Origin: Haloplanus salinus
GTDB taxonomy: Archaea > Halobacteriota > Halobacteria > Halobacteriales > Haloferacaceae
DNA length: 64,000 nucleotides
Assembly (NCBI RefSeq): GCF_003336245.1
Contig: NZ_QPHM01000001.1
Coordinates: forward strand, 1,860,001-1,924,000
Reading direction: 5' to 3'
Positions within the stretch are counted from its first letter, which is position 1; each line of letters starts with the position of its first letter. Under the pieces are notes generated by a model. It saw only the letters and a list, made by a program, of their open reading frames with translations, ran no database searches and was not told the DNA's origin. Shown piece after piece: positions 43,085 through 52,363 of the stretch. Both the position numbers and the translations under genes were made by a program.

Positions 43085-43203
43085 ACCGGGTCGACGGTGG
43101 CTATGGACTCGAAGCCTGCGGTTCGCGTCCCGTCGCGTGCGATCCGACCACACGCCGACCGCCCAGGCGAAACGATTTTGATGCGCGCTCGCGCAGGGTC
43201 GTT

Positions 43204-44850
43204 ATGCCGACCGAACCCGAGACAGGGTACGACCCGGAGCTGGGTCGGAAGTTCGTTTTCGTAACGGGGGGTGTCATGTCCGGGCTCGGCAAGGGGATCA
43301 CGGCCGCGAGCACCGGTCGCCTCCTGTCGAACGCGGGCTTCGACGTGACTGCGGTAAAGATCGATCCCTACCTCAACGTGGACGCGGGGACAATGAACCC
43401 CTACCAGCACGGGGAGGTGTACGTGTTGAAAGACGGGGGTGAGGTCGACCTCGACCTCGGCAACTACGAGCGCTTCCTCGGAACGGACATGACGTTCGAC
43501 CACAACGTCACGACGGGGAAGACGTACAAACACGTCATCGAGAAGGAGCGGGCGGGCGACTACCTGGGCAATACGGTCCAGATCATCCCCCACATCACCG
43601 ACGACATCAAGCGACGCATCCGCGAGGCCGCCGAAGGGACCGACGTGTGTCTCATCGAAGTCGGCGGCACCGTCGGCGACATCGAGGGGATGCCATACCT
43701 CGAAGCACTCCGCCAGTTCTCCCACGAGGAGGACGACGAGGACGTACTCTTCGCGCACGTGACGCTCGTCCCGTACTCCAAGAACGGCGAACAGAAGACC
43801 AAACCGACCCAGCACAGCGTGAAGGAACTGCGCTCCATCGGCCTCCAGCCGGACGTGTTGGTCGGCCGGTGCGAGGACCGCCTCGATCCCGACACCAAAG
43901 AGAAGATCGCGCTCTTCTGTGACGTGCCCACGGACGCCGTCTTCTCTAACCCCGACGTGGAGGATATCTACCACGTCCCTCTGATGGTCGAGGACGAGGG
44001 GCTGGACGAGTACGTGATGGAGCGGCTGCATATCGCGGACGAGGCGCTCCCGAAATCGGAGCGCGACAGCCAGTGGCGCGAACTCGTCACCCGGGAGCGA
44101 ACGGGCGAGATCGACGTGGCGCTCGTCGGCAAGTACGCCCTCGAAGACGCGTACATGTCCATCCACGAGGCGCTGAAACACGCGGGGATCCACGCCGAGG
44201 TCGAGGTGAACGTCCTCTGGGTCGACGCCGACGAGATGCGCGACCACCACACCGAACGCCTCCGCGAGGCGGACGCGGTGGTCGTCCCCGGCGGGTTCGG
44301 CTCCCGCGGCGCCGAGGGGAAGATCGAGGCGATCCGCTACGCCCGCGAGAACGACGTGCCCTTCCTCGGTCTCTGTCTCGGCTTCCAGATGGCCGTCGTC
44401 GAGTACGCGCGGAACGCCCTCGGACTGGACGGCGCTCACTCCGCCGAAATCGACGAGGAGACGCCGTACCCCGTGATCGACCTCCTGCCCGAACAGTACG
44501 ACCTGGAGGATCTCGGCGGGACGATGCGACTCGGCGCCCACGAGACCGAGATTCGGCCGGGAACGCTCGCCCACGAGGTGTACGGCGACGACTCGTGTAC
44601 GGAGCGCCACCGCCACCGGTACGAGGTCAACCCGGAATACATCGACGACCTCGAAGCCGGTAGCCTCACCTTCTCCGGGCGCGCGGGCAACCGTATGGAG
44701 ATCGTCGAACTCGACGACCACCCGTACTTCCTCGGGACGCAGTTCCACCCCGAGTTCCGGTCCCGTCCCGACCGCGCGAGTCCGCCGTTCGTCGGCTTCG
44801 TCGAAGCGACGCTCGAACGGGTCGGCGCCGGACGGGAGGTGGAGGTCTGA
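43204..44850 (+). CDS. pyrG: CTP synthase
   Basis: PyrG makes CTP from UTP with glutamine and ATP. The 548-residue enzyme has the synthase domain starting [17 protein letters not shown], then [20 protein letters not shown] and [20 protein letters not shown] class-I glutamine amidotransferase domain follows from about 290 with the catalytic Cys in [19 protein letters not shown] and His/Glu in FHPEFRSRP. Complete. ATG 43204 lies after a TTTTGATGC box. Its stop overlaps the guaA(B) start by one nt (TGATGG), making an operon. Confidence 0.97.
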   Translation: MPTEPETGYDPELGRKFVFVTGGVMSGLGKGITAASTGRLLSNAGFDVTAVKIDPYLNVDAGTMNPYQHGEVYVLKDGGEVDLDLGNYERFLGTDMTFDHNVTTGKTYKHVIEKERAGDYLGNTVQIIPHITDDIKRRIREAAEGTDVCLIEVGGTVGDIEGMPYLEALRQFSHEEDDEDVLFAHVTLVPYSKNGEQKTKPTQHSVKELRSIGLQPDVLVGRCEDRLDPDTKEKIALFCDVPTDAVFSNPDVEDIYHVPLMVEDEGLDEYVMERLHIADEALPKSERDSQWRELVTRERTGEIDVALVGKYALEDAYMSIHEALKHAGIHAEVEVNVLWVDADEMRDHHTERLREADAVVVPGGFGSRGAEGKIEAIRYARENDVPFLGLCLGFQMAVVEYARNALGLDGAHSAEIDEETPYPVIDLLPEQYDLEDLGGTMRLGAHETEIRPGTLAHEVYGDDSCTERHRHRYEVNPEYIDDLEAGSLTFSGRAGNRMEIVELDDHPYFLGTQFHPEFRSRPDRASPPFVGFVEATLERVGAGREVEV

Positions 44851-45767
44851 TGGTCGATACCGAGAGCTTCGTCGACGAGGCCACCGCCGAAATCGCCGAC
44901 GCGATCGGCGAGGAGAACGCCATCATCGCCCTCTCGGGCGGGGTCGACTCCTCGGTCGCGGCCGCGCTCGCCTACCGCGCCATCGGCGACCAGCTCACCC
45001 CCGTCTACGTCGACACCGGACTGATGCGCAAAGGCGAGACCGAGGGCATCCGGGAGACGTTCGCCTTCATGGATAGCCTCCGCATCGTCGACGCCAAGGA
45101 CCGCTTCCTCGACGCCCTCGACGGCGTCACCGACCCCGAGGAGAAGCGCCACGTCATCGGCGAGTCGTTCATCCGGGAGTTCGAACGCGAGGCGCGTGAA
45201 GCCGACGCCGACTACCTCGTCCAGGGGACCATCTACCCCGACCGCATCGAGAGCGAGGGGAACATCAAATCCCACCACAACGTCGGCGGCCTCCCCGACG
45301 TGGTCGACTTCGAGGGCATCGTCGAACCCGTCCGCGACCTCTACAAGGACGAGGTGCGGCAGGTGGCGCGGGCGCTGGACCTAGAGGACGTGGTCTCCGA
45401 GCGGATGCCCTTCCCTGGCCCCGGTCTCGCCGTGCGCATCCTCGGCGAGGTGACCGAGGAGAAACTGGACGTGGCGCGCGAGGCGTGTCACGTCGTCGAG
45501 GAGGAGGTCGAGGAACACGATCCCTGGCAGGCCTTCGCGGCCGTCATCGGCAAGGCGACGGGCGTGAAAGGCGACAACCGGGTCCACGGCTGGGTCGTCT
45601 CGGTCCGCTCCGTCGAGAGCCGCGACGGCATGACCGCCCGTGCCCAGGACCTTCCCTGGGAGACGCTCCAGCGCATCCAGAGCCGCATCACGGGCGAGAA
45701 CGACGACGTCGCGCGGGTCGTCTACGACGTGACGCACAAACCGCCCGCGACCATCGAGTACGAGTGA
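44850..45767 (+). CDS. guaAB: GMP synthase ATP-PPase subunit (archaeal split form)
   Basis: This 305-residue subunit adenylates XMP and accepts ammonia to form GMP; in archaea the glutaminase subunit is a separate gene, not in this window. The PP-loop is [16 protein letters not shown] near 28. Family motifs [27 protein letters not shown] and a C-terminal dimerisation domain ending [10 protein letters not shown] are all present. It follows pyrG with a one-base overlap and overlaps the DUF7126 gene (GTGA). Together these suggest coordinated CTP and GMP synthesis. Confidence 0.96.
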   Translation: MVDTESFVDEATAEIADAIGEENAIIALSGGVDSSVAAALAYRAIGDQLTPVYVDTGLMRKGETEGIRETFAFMDSLRIVDAKDRFLDALDGVTDPEEKRHVIGESFIREFEREAREADADYLVQGTIYPDRIESEGNIKSHHNVGGLPDVVDFEGIVEPVRDLYKDEVRQVARALDLEDVVSERMPFPGPGLAVRILGEVTEEKLDVAREACHVVEEEVEEHDPWQAFAAVIGKATGVKGDNRVHGWVVSVRSVESRDGMTARAQDLPWETLQRIQSRITGENDDVARVVYDVTHKPPATIEYE

Positions 45768-46084
45768 CCCGAGCCATCCTCGCCGGCCCGGACCGGGACG
45801 GCCTCGGCGCCGCCTTGGAGGTGCAAGGGCTCGACGTGACGCGTGTCGAGGGCATCCTCACCGCGTCGGTCCTCGACGGCGCCGGCGTCGCCGACGCCGA
45901 CCTGTTCGTCCTCACGGACCTCGACGAGGCGACGGCCATCCCGGTGGTCAAGGACCGGAACCCCGACGCTCGGGTCGTCGTCTACAGCCACGACTCGTTG
46001 CCGAACTTCGCGCGCGGGCAGGCCGACCTCGCCATGGATCCCGACCTGTTCGGGGTCGACATGGTGGCCGAAGAACTGGCCTGA
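45764..46084 (+). CDS. DUF7126-like protein in the pyrG-guaA operon
   Basis: The 106-residue product starts at GTG 45764, inside the guaA stop, and reads [15 protein letters not shown] with a glycine turn. Next come [25 protein letters not shown] and [23 protein letters not shown]. The alternating beta/alpha pattern resembles a small Rossmann-like or receiver-like domain. I recognise it as a haloarchaeal family sometimes annotated with CTP synthetase purely by location. A role in regulating nucleotide synthesis is an inference from the operon. Confidence 0.78.
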   Translation: MTRAILAGPDRDGLGAALEVQGLDVTRVEGILTASVLDGAGVADADLFVLTDLDEATAIPVVKDRNPDARVVVYSHDSLPNFARGQADLAMDPDLFGVDMVAEELA

Positions 46085-46150
46085 GTCGCGGTCGTCGTCC
46101 GACTGCTCCCGAAGCCGCACCGTTAAGACGCCGCCGACCAAGCCTTCGGT

Positions 46151-46474
46151 ATGACGCTCGACGTACTGGAGACGCTCGACCCGGACGACGAGGAGGTCCT
46201 GACGGCCGAGCTGGTCGTCAGCGACGACGTGCTGGTGAAGGCGTTCGCGCTGGGGCCGGGCGCCGAACTGCGCCCGCACGAACACGGCGACAGCACGAAC
46301 GTCTTTCACGTGTTGGACGGGACGGTGACGGTGATCCAGGGGGAGGCCGAGGAGGCTATCGCGGCGCCCGGCGTCGTCCCCAACGACCGCGGCGTCGTCC
46401 ACGGCGCCCGCAACGACACCGACGACGTGGTCGTCTTCACTGCGAGCCTCTGTCCGATGCCGGGTTCGGGCTGA
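46151..46474 (+). CDS. Cupin-domain protein
   Basis: The 107-residue protein is one cupin barrel. Motif 1 is ELRPHEHGDSTNVFHVLDG (His-x-His, near 42), and motif 2 is PNDRGVVHGARND (near 78, with the metal-binding His). Such single-domain cupins can be dioxygenases, isomerases or binding proteins, so no activity is assigned. It ends 7 nt before the RFAP-synthase-like gene and probably shares its transcript. Confidence 0.88.
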   Translation: MTLDVLETLDPDDEEVLTAELVVSDDVLVKAFALGPGAELRPHEHGDSTNVFHVLDGTVTVIQGEAEEAIAAPGVVPNDRGVVHGARNDTDDVVVFTASLCPMPGSG

Positions 46475-46481
46475 GCGAGGC

Positions 46482-47468
46482 ATGACCCGCGCTAGCGTCA
46501 CGGGGTACGCGCGGCTCCACTTCGGCTTCTGCAACCTGAGCCTCGCGCGCGAACGACTCTACGGGAGTGTGGGCGTCGGTCTCGACCGCCCGTCGATTCG
46601 CGTTACGGCGACGCCGGCCGCCGACGTACGCTGTGCGCATCCGACGGTCCGCGAGTACGCAGCACGATCCGTCGACCTGCTCGACGTCTCCGGCGCCGAC
46701 CTGACCGTCGAAAGCGAGTTCCCCCGGCACGTGGGGCTCGGGAGCGGGACGCAGTTCGCGCTCGCGACGCTCGTCGCCGTCGCGCGGGCACACGACGAGA
46801 CGGTCGACGCCCGCGAGGCGGCGCCGGAGCTGGGGCGCGGCGGGCGCTCGGGCATCGGCGTCGCCACCTTCGACGACGGCGGGTTCGTCCTCGACGCCGG
46901 CCACCCGACCACCCGGTTCACCACCGACCGCCCGGCGCTCGGCCGGTGGTCGGTGCCGCCGGTAGCGGCCCGGCATCCGATCCCCGACGACTGGCGGTTC
47001 CTGGTCGTCGTTCCCGACGCCTCTGCGGGACCGAGCGGCGACGACGAGGATCGCAGCATGCGTTCGGCGGTCGAGTCGGCGTCGCCGTCGCAGAGCGACC
47101 GACTGGCGGGGGTGATCGCCCGCCGGGTTCTACCGGCGATCACGGAGGGGTCGGCCGAGCGCTTCGGCGCCGCCGTCGCCGACGTCGGCCGGCTCAACGG
47201 GACGTGGTACGCCGACGAACAGGGCGGCGTCTACCGGCCGCCGGCGGGTGAACTCGTCGCGGCGCTCGACGACTCGCCCACCGTCTACGGCGCGGGACAG
47301 TCGTCGTGGGGGCCGGCAGTGTACGGCGTGACCGACGCCGAGCGAGCGGCCGCGGCGCGGGAGGCGGGCCGCGCCGCCCTCGACGCGGCGGGCGTCGACG
47401 GGCGGGTGCTCGTCGCCGAGGGTCGAAACCGAGGGGCGTCGGTCGATGCCGAGCGCCGCAACGACTAA
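46482..47468 (+). CDS. Beta-ribofuranosylaminobenzene 5'-phosphate synthase-like GHMP protein
   Basis: The 328-residue protein belongs to the GHMP-kinase fold. The start ARLHFGFCNLSLA and the glycine motif PRHVGLGSGTQFALA are followed by GRGGRSGIGVATF near 126 and a C-terminal GAGQSSWGPAVYGV. In methanogens this enzyme joins 4-aminobenzoate and PRPP in methanopterin synthesis. Haloarchaea are thought to use tetrahydrofolate-type cofactors, so the product here may be a modified folate or an uncharacterised pterin. All GHMP motifs look intact. ATG 46482 follows the cupin gene by 7 nt. Confidence 0.85.
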   Translation: MTRASVTGYARLHFGFCNLSLARERLYGSVGVGLDRPSIRVTATPAADVRCAHPTVREYAARSVDLLDVSGADLTVESEFPRHVGLGSGTQFALATLVAVARAHDETVDAREAAPELGRGGRSGIGVATFDDGGFVLDAGHPTTRFTTDRPALGRWSVPPVAARHPIPDDWRFLVVVPDASAGPSGDDEDRSMRSAVESASPSQSDRLAGVIARRVLPAITEGSAERFGAAVADVGRLNGTWYADEQGGVYRPPAGELVAALDDSPTVYGAGQSSWGPAVYGVTDAERAAAAREAGRAALDAAGVDGRVLVAEGRNRGASVDAERRND

Positions 47469-47492
47469 CCGACGGTCGACCGTAGGTCGTTC

Positions 47493-48329
47493 ATGGCCCG
47501 GATTCCGTTCGGCATCGCTCGTCTCGACTCGATCGTCGACGGTGGTGCGCCGCCGGGGAGCGTCGTCCTCCTGAGCGGCGAGGCCGGGGCGGGCGCTCGC
47601 GAGTTCGTCCACACCAGCGCCGCGATGAACGGGCTCTACTACGGCGACAGCGACGCGTTCGAGCTCCACTACGGCGACCTGGCCGCGGCCTCCGCGCCGC
47701 CGGACGAGGTACACTACGTCTCCTTCACCGCCAGTCGCGACCAACTCGAACGCGAAATGGCCTACACCATGGAGACGGAGCTGGTGCGGACGGCCGTCGA
47801 CCACGTCCACTTCCGGGACCTCTCGCCGGAATACTTCCAGCTGAGTCCGATCCCCCGCGAGTGGTACGCGGGCGAGACGCGGACGGTGCGGGACTTGGCG
47901 ACCGAGGAGCGCCGGGAGAGCGCGCTCGGAGCGCTCGCCGACTATCTCGGCGCACACGCCGCGGGCAATCTCGTCGTCGTCGACTCCATCACCGACCTCG
48001 TCGCCGCCGTCAGCGACGAGATGACCTGGAGCGACATCGCGCTCCTGATGAAGGGCATTCAGAAGGCGGCGTACGACTGGGGTGGGCTGATCCTCCTGTT
48101 GGTACACGACGAGACGCTGGGGCCGACGGAGCTCGGCCACCTGATGGACGCCGCCTCGGGCACCCTCCAGTTCGAGTGGGAGAGCGGCGGCTCGAAGCGC
48201 GCCCGGACGATGTTCGTCAAGGAGTTCCAGGGCGTCCTCTCCAGGCTCGAAGCGGAGAACATCATCCGCTTCGAGACGGAGGTCCACGAGGGCGGCTTCG
48301 ACGTGAGCGGCGTCCGGAAGATCAGATGA
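47493..48329 (+). CDS. RAD55/KaiC-like RecA-fold protein with altered Walker A
   Basis: The 278-residue protein has the RecA/KaiC-like layout used by haloarchaeal RAD55-type proteins. It shows FGIARLDSIVDGGAPPGSVV, a P-loop-like segment SGEAGAGAREF near 30, Walker B LVVVDSITDL near 157, and an LLLVHDETLG motif near 200. The P-loop lacks the invariant Lys: GAGARE instead of GxGKT/S. It may therefore bind nucleotide weakly or not hydrolyse it, and could act as a scaffold or regulator. The start is ATG 47493, 24 nt after the RFAP-like gene. Confidence 0.86.
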   Translation: MARIPFGIARLDSIVDGGAPPGSVVLLSGEAGAGAREFVHTSAAMNGLYYGDSDAFELHYGDLAAASAPPDEVHYVSFTASRDQLEREMAYTMETELVRTAVDHVHFRDLSPEYFQLSPIPREWYAGETRTVRDLATEERRESALGALADYLGAHAAGNLVVVDSITDLVAAVSDEMTWSDIALLMKGIQKAAYDWGGLILLLVHDETLGPTELGHLMDAASGTLQFEWESGGSKRARTMFVKEFQGVLSRLEAENIIRFETEVHEGGFDVSGVRKIR

Positions 48330-48379
48330 GATAATCGGTCGACCAATACTTATGGCGTCGGCGGCAAGTCGCCTACAGC

Positions 48380-49180
48380 ATGGCAGGCGAGCAGTCAGCG
48401 GCCTTCCCGGCCGAGTTGCGCGACTGGGTTGAGCGGAAGGCGGCCGAACGGGACGCGGAGCCGGAGACGATTCTCGCCCGTGCCGCGGCGCTCTACCGAC
48501 TGCTCGAGGCCGACGCCCACGCCACCGACCCGGACGCCCTCGACGAGTTCGAGTCGCTGGTCGACCGCGTCGATGCGGTCGAGGACGACCTCGATCACAA
48601 GATCGACGACGTCCGCGACCGCGTCGTCCAGATCAAACGCGAGACCGACGCCAAGGCGTCACGGGAGCACGGGCATCCGGACCTCGAAGACCGCGTCGAC
48701 GAGGCCGTCCGCGCCGCCGCGGACGCCGAATCGAGCGTCGACGCCCTCACCGACCGCCTCGACCGCGGGTTCGAGAACTACGAGGAGATCCTCGAGTACC
48801 TCACCGACGTAACCGACGAGTTGGACGACTCCGTCGAGACGCTGACCGGCGCGGTGGTCGACCTCCGAGCCGAGGTTCGGCGCGTCACCGCCGCCGAACA
48901 CGACCGGCGGGCGGTCGACGACCTCCGGACGGCGGCGAACCGTCACGGCGAGCGGACGGCGACCTGTGCCGACTGTTCGGCGACGATCGATCTGGGCCTT
49001 CTCGCCCGTCCCAACTGCCCGCACTGCGAGGTGACGTTCGTCGAGTTCGACCCCCCGACCGGCTTTTTCGGGAGCGCGACGCTCCGGACCGGCGACCGCC
49101 CGGCGCTAACCGACGGCCCGGACGACGCGGCCGACGACTTGGCCGCGGCGTTCGACGCCGAGGGGGACACCGATGACTGA
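48380..49180 (+). CDS. Coiled-coil protein with RHH-like start and zinc ribbon end
   Basis: Three parts are visible in these 266 residues. An N-terminal ribbon-helix-helix-like segment (SAAFPAELRDWVERKAAERD) comes first. A long acidic coiled coil (60-180, with LVDRVDAVEDDLDHKIDDV heptads) follows. Last is a zinc ribbon with CADCSA and CPHCEV near 205-225. I know no named function; DNA binding with dimerisation by the coil is plausible. A TATA-like AATACTTATGG lies about 28 nt before ATG 48380. The gene overlaps the next by 8 nt, and the pair may act together. Confidence 0.78.
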   Translation: MAGEQSAAFPAELRDWVERKAAERDAEPETILARAAALYRLLEADAHATDPDALDEFESLVDRVDAVEDDLDHKIDDVRDRVVQIKRETDAKASREHGHPDLEDRVDEAVRAAADAESSVDALTDRLDRGFENYEEILEYLTDVTDELDDSVETLTGAVVDLRAEVRRVTAAEHDRRAVDDLRTAANRHGERTATCADCSATIDLGLLARPNCPHCEVTFVEFDPPTGFFGSATLRTGDRPALTDGPDDAADDLAAAFDAEGDTDD

Positions 49181-49619
49181 CGAGCAGGCGGACGAGCCTG
49201 ACGACGACGAGCCTGACGACGACGCGCCCCTCGGCGAACTCGCGCGCGAGGTGCGCGCCCGCCGCGAGGCCAACGAGTCGGGCGCCGACGGGGGCGACCT
49301 GCCGGACGGCGACCTCTTCGAGCCGGTCGAGGTCGACCGCGTGGACGACGAGGCCGTCTGGGAGTCGTTCGCCGAGGGGGACGCGGGGCCCGAAGCGGGC
49401 GTCGGCCTCGGGGCCGAGGCCGAAGCGGCCGCCGAGCCGGACGAACACGTCGTCCCGAAACGCGACTTCTGCCAGCGGTGTCCGTATTTCGCCGAACCGC
49501 CGGAGACGGCCTGTACCCACGAGGGGACGACAATCGTCGAGGTGGTCGACGCCGACAGCTTCCGCGTCCGGAACTGCCCCGTCGTCGAGGACGAAGCCGA
49601 CGCGTCCCGGTACGGCTGA
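49173..49619 (+). CDS. Acidic protein with C-terminal four-cysteine motif
   Basis: The 148-residue product has a very acidic, disordered-looking N-terminal two thirds, containing LGELAREVRARREANE and the WESFAEGD motif. A compact C-terminal module FCQRCPYFAEPPETACTHEG..VRNCPVV follows. Four cysteines (Cx2C, C, C) probably bind zinc. The end is in a haloarchaeal family without assigned function. It overlaps the preceding coiled-coil gene by 8 nt (ATGACTGA), which indicates translational coupling, and precedes TFS by 52 nt. Confidence 0.74.
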   Translation: MTDEQADEPDDDEPDDDAPLGELAREVRARREANESGADGGDLPDGDLFEPVEVDRVDDEAVWESFAEGDAGPEAGVGLGAEAEAAAEPDEHVVPKRDFCQRCPYFAEPPETACTHEGTTIVEVVDADSFRVRNCPVVEDEADASRYG

Positions 49620-49671
49620 CCACAGCCGTCACCCGAGCCACCTTTACGAGTCGGCCCGCTACCCCGTCGGT

Positions 49672-49995
49672 ATGCAGTTCTGCGACGACTGTGGGTCGAT
49701 GATGCACGCCCGTGACGGCGAGATGATCTGTACGTCCTGTGGAACGACCGCCGACCGCGACGAGGAACGCGCCGCCGAGTTCGTCTCCACCGAGGCCCAG
49801 AGCGACGACGACGTCATCGAGACGGAGGAGGGGGCGAACTTCGAGGGGAAACCCACGGCGACGGACGTGACCTGCGAGCAGTGCGGGCACGGCGAAGCGT
49901 GGTACACGATCAAGCAGACCGGGGCGGCCGACGAACCGCCGACGCGATTTTTCAAATGTAAAGAGTGTGGCTATCGGTGGCGAGAGTACAACTGA
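49672..49995 (+). CDS. tfs: Transcription factor S (TFIIS-like RNA cleavage factor)
   Basis: TFS rescues backtracked RNA polymerase by stimulating transcript cleavage. The 107-residue protein has an N-terminal zinc ribbon (MQFCDDCGSMMHA with CTSCGT) and a C-terminal ribbon with CEQCGHGEAWY and CKECGYRW. The catalytic acidic pair is in the loop TGAADEPPTRFF. Both ribbons are complete, so it should be active. ATG 49672 comes after CTTTACGAG, a TATA-like box. It may share transcription with the upstream zinc protein. Confidence 0.95.
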   Translation: MQFCDDCGSMMHARDGEMICTSCGTTADRDEERAAEFVSTEAQSDDDVIETEEGANFEGKPTATDVTCEQCGHGEAWYTIKQTGAADEPPTRFFKCKECGYRWREYN

Positions 49996-50073
49996 CCGCC
50001 GCATCGGTTGACGGGCGTCACGATACTATCATTCAGCCGATCGATATATACGGCTGCGGACAAATGTAGAGCT

Positions 50074-50316
50074 ATGAGCGAAACATCCGACGGCGAAGCG
50101 AACGCACTGGCGGACGAACTCGAATCGAGCGGTCTCGGGCCGGCGGCGCTCTCGGCCATCGGCTCCGTCGCCCTCGCACTGTACTACTACTACGTCAAGG
50201 GTGACGAACAGCGGGGCCAGTTCATCGGCCTGTGGCCGGCGACCATCCTCGGGATGGCTTCCTACCTCAAGATCTCGCGGATGGAGCGGGATGCGGGGAA
50301 CGGCGACGAGGAGTAA
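50074..50316 (+). CDS. Small membrane protein of unknown function
   Basis: The 80-residue protein has an acidic start (SETSDGEANALADELES), a hydrophobic segment AALSAIGSVALALYYYYV, a charged loop KGDEQRGQF, and a second segment GLWPATILGMASYL. Two membrane helices with an acidic N-terminus inside the cell are expected. I do not recognise a named family. The TATA-like CGATATATACGG lies about 28 nt upstream of ATG 50074, predicting a leaderless transcript. It converges on a lipoprotein gene. Confidence 0.72.
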   Translation: MSETSDGEANALADELESSGLGPAALSAIGSVALALYYYYVKGDEQRGQFIGLWPATILGMASYLKISRMERDAGNGDEE

Positions 50317-50318
50317 CG

Positions 50319-50849
50319 CTACTGACAGGCGCGGCCGTCCATCGGCTCCCGTTCGGGTCCCTGTCGGACGGCCGTCGTCGCCCCCGTCGCCACGTTCACG
50401 AGTATCACCCGCCCGCCGTAGCCGTGCGTCCGGTCGTGGCCCCGGACGACGACGCAGGTCGTGCCGTCCGGCACGCTGACCGTCGCCGACCGCGTGAACT
50501 CGCGGGTTCCGTGGGGATGGGCGAGGTCACGCCGACCCAGGCGCTCGCCGTCGAGCGTCTCGACCTGCCACCAGTTCGCGTACCCCTCCTCGCCGTCGTC
50601 GTCGTGGTGGAGCGTCACGTCGAAACGGTGGCCGCCTGCTGCCGGTTCGACAGCTACGGCGACGACGTTGGCCTCGCGGAGGTCCAGTTCGTCGGCGGCG
50701 GTCCCGGTTTCGCCGGTCGTCGCCGACGTCACCGACGTCGTGTCGGCGTCATCAGCCGACGGCTCGGCCGGACTCGTACAGCCCGCGAGACCGGCTCCGG
50801 CTGCCGTCACGAGGAGCATCAACCGCCGGCGCGTGTAGCGTGACAGCAC
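50319..50849 (-). CDS. Tat-type lipoprotein of unknown function
   Basis: The 176-residue protein begins at GTG 50849 with RYTRRRLMLLVTAAGAGLAGC, a twin-arginine signal and lipobox, then a Ser/Thr/Asp-rich spacer. The mature domain has beta features: NVVAVAVEPAAGGHRFDVTL, WQVETLDGERLGRRDLAH, and CVVVRGHDRTHGYGG. It ends with Cys-Gln, and a disulfide with CVVV is possible. It should be an outer-face lipoprotein. No family is assigned. A TTG nine codons upstream gives a longer, less likely start. Confidence 0.78.
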   Translation of the reverse strand: MLSRYTRRRLMLLVTAAGAGLAGCTSPAEPSADDADTTSVTSATTGETGTAADELDLREANVVAVAVEPAAGGHRFDVTLHHDDDGEEGYANWWQVETLDGERLGRRDLAHPHGTREFTRSATVSVPDGTTCVVVRGHDRTHGYGGRVILVNVATGATTAVRQGPEREPMDGRACQ

Positions 50850-50897
50850 GCGTCCATCTACGCTCTCGACCGACAAAAATCGTCGCGCTCGACCGGG

Positions 50898-51494
50898 TCA
50901 CAGCACGCCGTCGACGAACGCGGCCACCCGGTCGGCCACCGTCGCTTCCTGCCCCACGAAGAAGTGGTCGGCGGCGAACGTCTCGACGGTCGCGCCGTGG
51001 TCGGTGGCCTCGGCAGCGACCGCCTCGGCGTCGACGGTCGTCTCCCGCGTCCCGTAGCCGACCCACAGGGGCGCGTCGACGGCCGCGACGGCGGCCGCTA
51101 CGTCGGTCCCGTCGTCGAGGTGGGCGACGGGCGAGAGGGCGGCGACGGCGTCGACGGGCGTCCCCGCCGCGGTCACGAGGGTGACGCCGCCGCCGAAGCT
51201 GTAGCCGAAACAGGCGACGCGGTCGTACCGCTCCGTCGCCCACGCGCAGGCGTTCGCGGCGTCGGTCCGCTCGCCCCGGCCCCCGTCCCACGGGCCGTAA
51301 TCGAATCGCAGGCAGTCGATCCGGTCGGGGAGCGCGTCGCTCACGGCGGTCAGGCGTCCGTCGTGGCGCGTCCCGCCGTGTCGGGGGTGTGGTGGGCAGG
51401 CGACGACGACGGCGTCGGCCGGGCCGTCGGCGTCGAGGCTCGCCCGCACGTCGCGGCCACCGGGCACGGTCAGGCGTTCGGTCGACACAGCCAC
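50898..51494 (-). CDS. Alpha/beta-hydrolase (dienelactone-hydrolase-like)
   Basis: The 198-residue hydrolase has an oxyanion-hole region VVACPPHPRHGGTRHDGRL near 29-47, the nucleophile elbow GYSFGGGVTL (Ser near 98), an acid in VGYGTRETTVDA (near 148), and His in FAADHFFVGQ near 178. It resembles haloarchaeal CocE/DLH-type hydrolases. The start is GTG 51494, with a second GTG two codons on. It is 48 nt from the lipoprotein gene in the same direction. The substrate is unknown. Confidence 0.83.
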   Translation of the reverse strand: MAVSTERLTVPGGRDVRASLDADGPADAVVVACPPHPRHGGTRHDGRLTAVSDALPDRIDCLRFDYGPWDGGRGERTDAANACAWATERYDRVACFGYSFGGGVTLVTAAGTPVDAVAALSPVAHLDDGTDVAAAVAAVDAPLWVGYGTRETTVDAEAVAAEATDHGATVETFAADHFFVGQEATVADRVAAFVDGVL

Positions 51495-51571
51495 ACGTAC
51501 GCCCGACGGGCGTACAATCCTGTCGCTCCGCGGCGGGTGAGATTTTAAGGCTCGCGCCCGAACGGGGGGAT

Positions 51572-52363
51572 ATGGGAATACTCTCGCGGGCCTCCTACGT
51601 CGTCCGGTCGAAGGTCAACGCCCTCCTGAATCGGGCCGAGGACCCGACGGAGACGCTCGATTACTCCTACGAGCGGATGCGAGACGAGCTGCAGGAAGTC
51701 AAACAGGGCATCGCCGACTTGACGACCCAGAAGAAGCGCCTGGAGATCCAGAAGCGACGGCTCGAAGAGAACGTCGACAAACACAACGAGCAGGCACGGG
51801 AGGCGGTGCAGCAGGACCGCGACGACCTGGCGCGGCGGGCGCTGGAGAAAAAAAAGGAGAAGATGAGCCAGATCGAGGACATCGAGGGACAGATCGCCGA
51901 CCTCCAGTCCACGCAGGACGATCTGGTGGAGAAGAAAAACGAGCTTCAGCGCCGGATCGATGAGTTCCGGACGAAAAAGGAGACCATGAAGGCTCGCTAC
52001 GAGGCGGCGGAGGCGTCGACCCGCGTCTCGGAAGCGATGAGCGGCGTCGGCGACGAGATGAGCGACGTGAGTCGGGCGCTGGAACGTGCCGAGGAGCGCA
52101 CGGACGACATGGAGGCCCGCGCGGCCGCGATGGACGAACTCCAGGAGTCGGGTGCGTTCGAGGACGCCCTCTCGGACGAGGACGCGATCGACCGCCAACT
52201 CGAGGCCGGTCGGACCGAAAGCGAGGTGGACGCGGAACTGGAGACGCTGAAAACCGAGATGGGAGCGGGGGGCGGCGAGCCGACGGACGCGCCCGCTGAC
52301 GACGACGTCGAGGCCGAACTCGACGAGTTGCGGGCCGAGGAAGACGACGAGGAGTCGGCCTGA
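51572..52363 (+). CDS. pspA: PspA/IM30 (ESCRT-III-like) membrane-repair protein
   Basis: The 263-residue protein starts MGILSRASYVVRSKVNALLN, the amphipathic helix of the family. It continues as a long coiled coil (30-190) with KKRLEIQKRRLEENVDKHN and KKKEKMSQIEDIEGQIADLQ. An acidic, disordered tail follows. PspA/Vipp1 proteins polymerise on stressed membranes. A GATTTTAAGG box lies 22-31 nt before ATG 51572. The stop overlaps the GCS2-type ligase start by one nt (TGATGG), so both are probably made together. Confidence 0.94.
   Translation: MGILSRASYVVRSKVNALLNRAEDPTETLDYSYERMRDELQEVKQGIADLTTQKKRLEIQKRRLEENVDKHNEQAREAVQQDRDDLARRALEKKKEKMSQIEDIEGQIADLQSTQDDLVEKKNELQRRIDEFRTKKETMKARYEAAEASTRVSEAMSGVGDEMSDVSRALERAEERTDDMEARAAAMDELQESGAFEDALSDEDAIDRQLEAGRTESEVDAELETLKTEMGAGGGEPTDAPADDDVEAELDELRAEEDDEESA

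Noticed and set aside
43045-44748. A 567-codon minus-strand frame
   Set aside because: It is antisense to pyrG, which has complete catalytic motifs.
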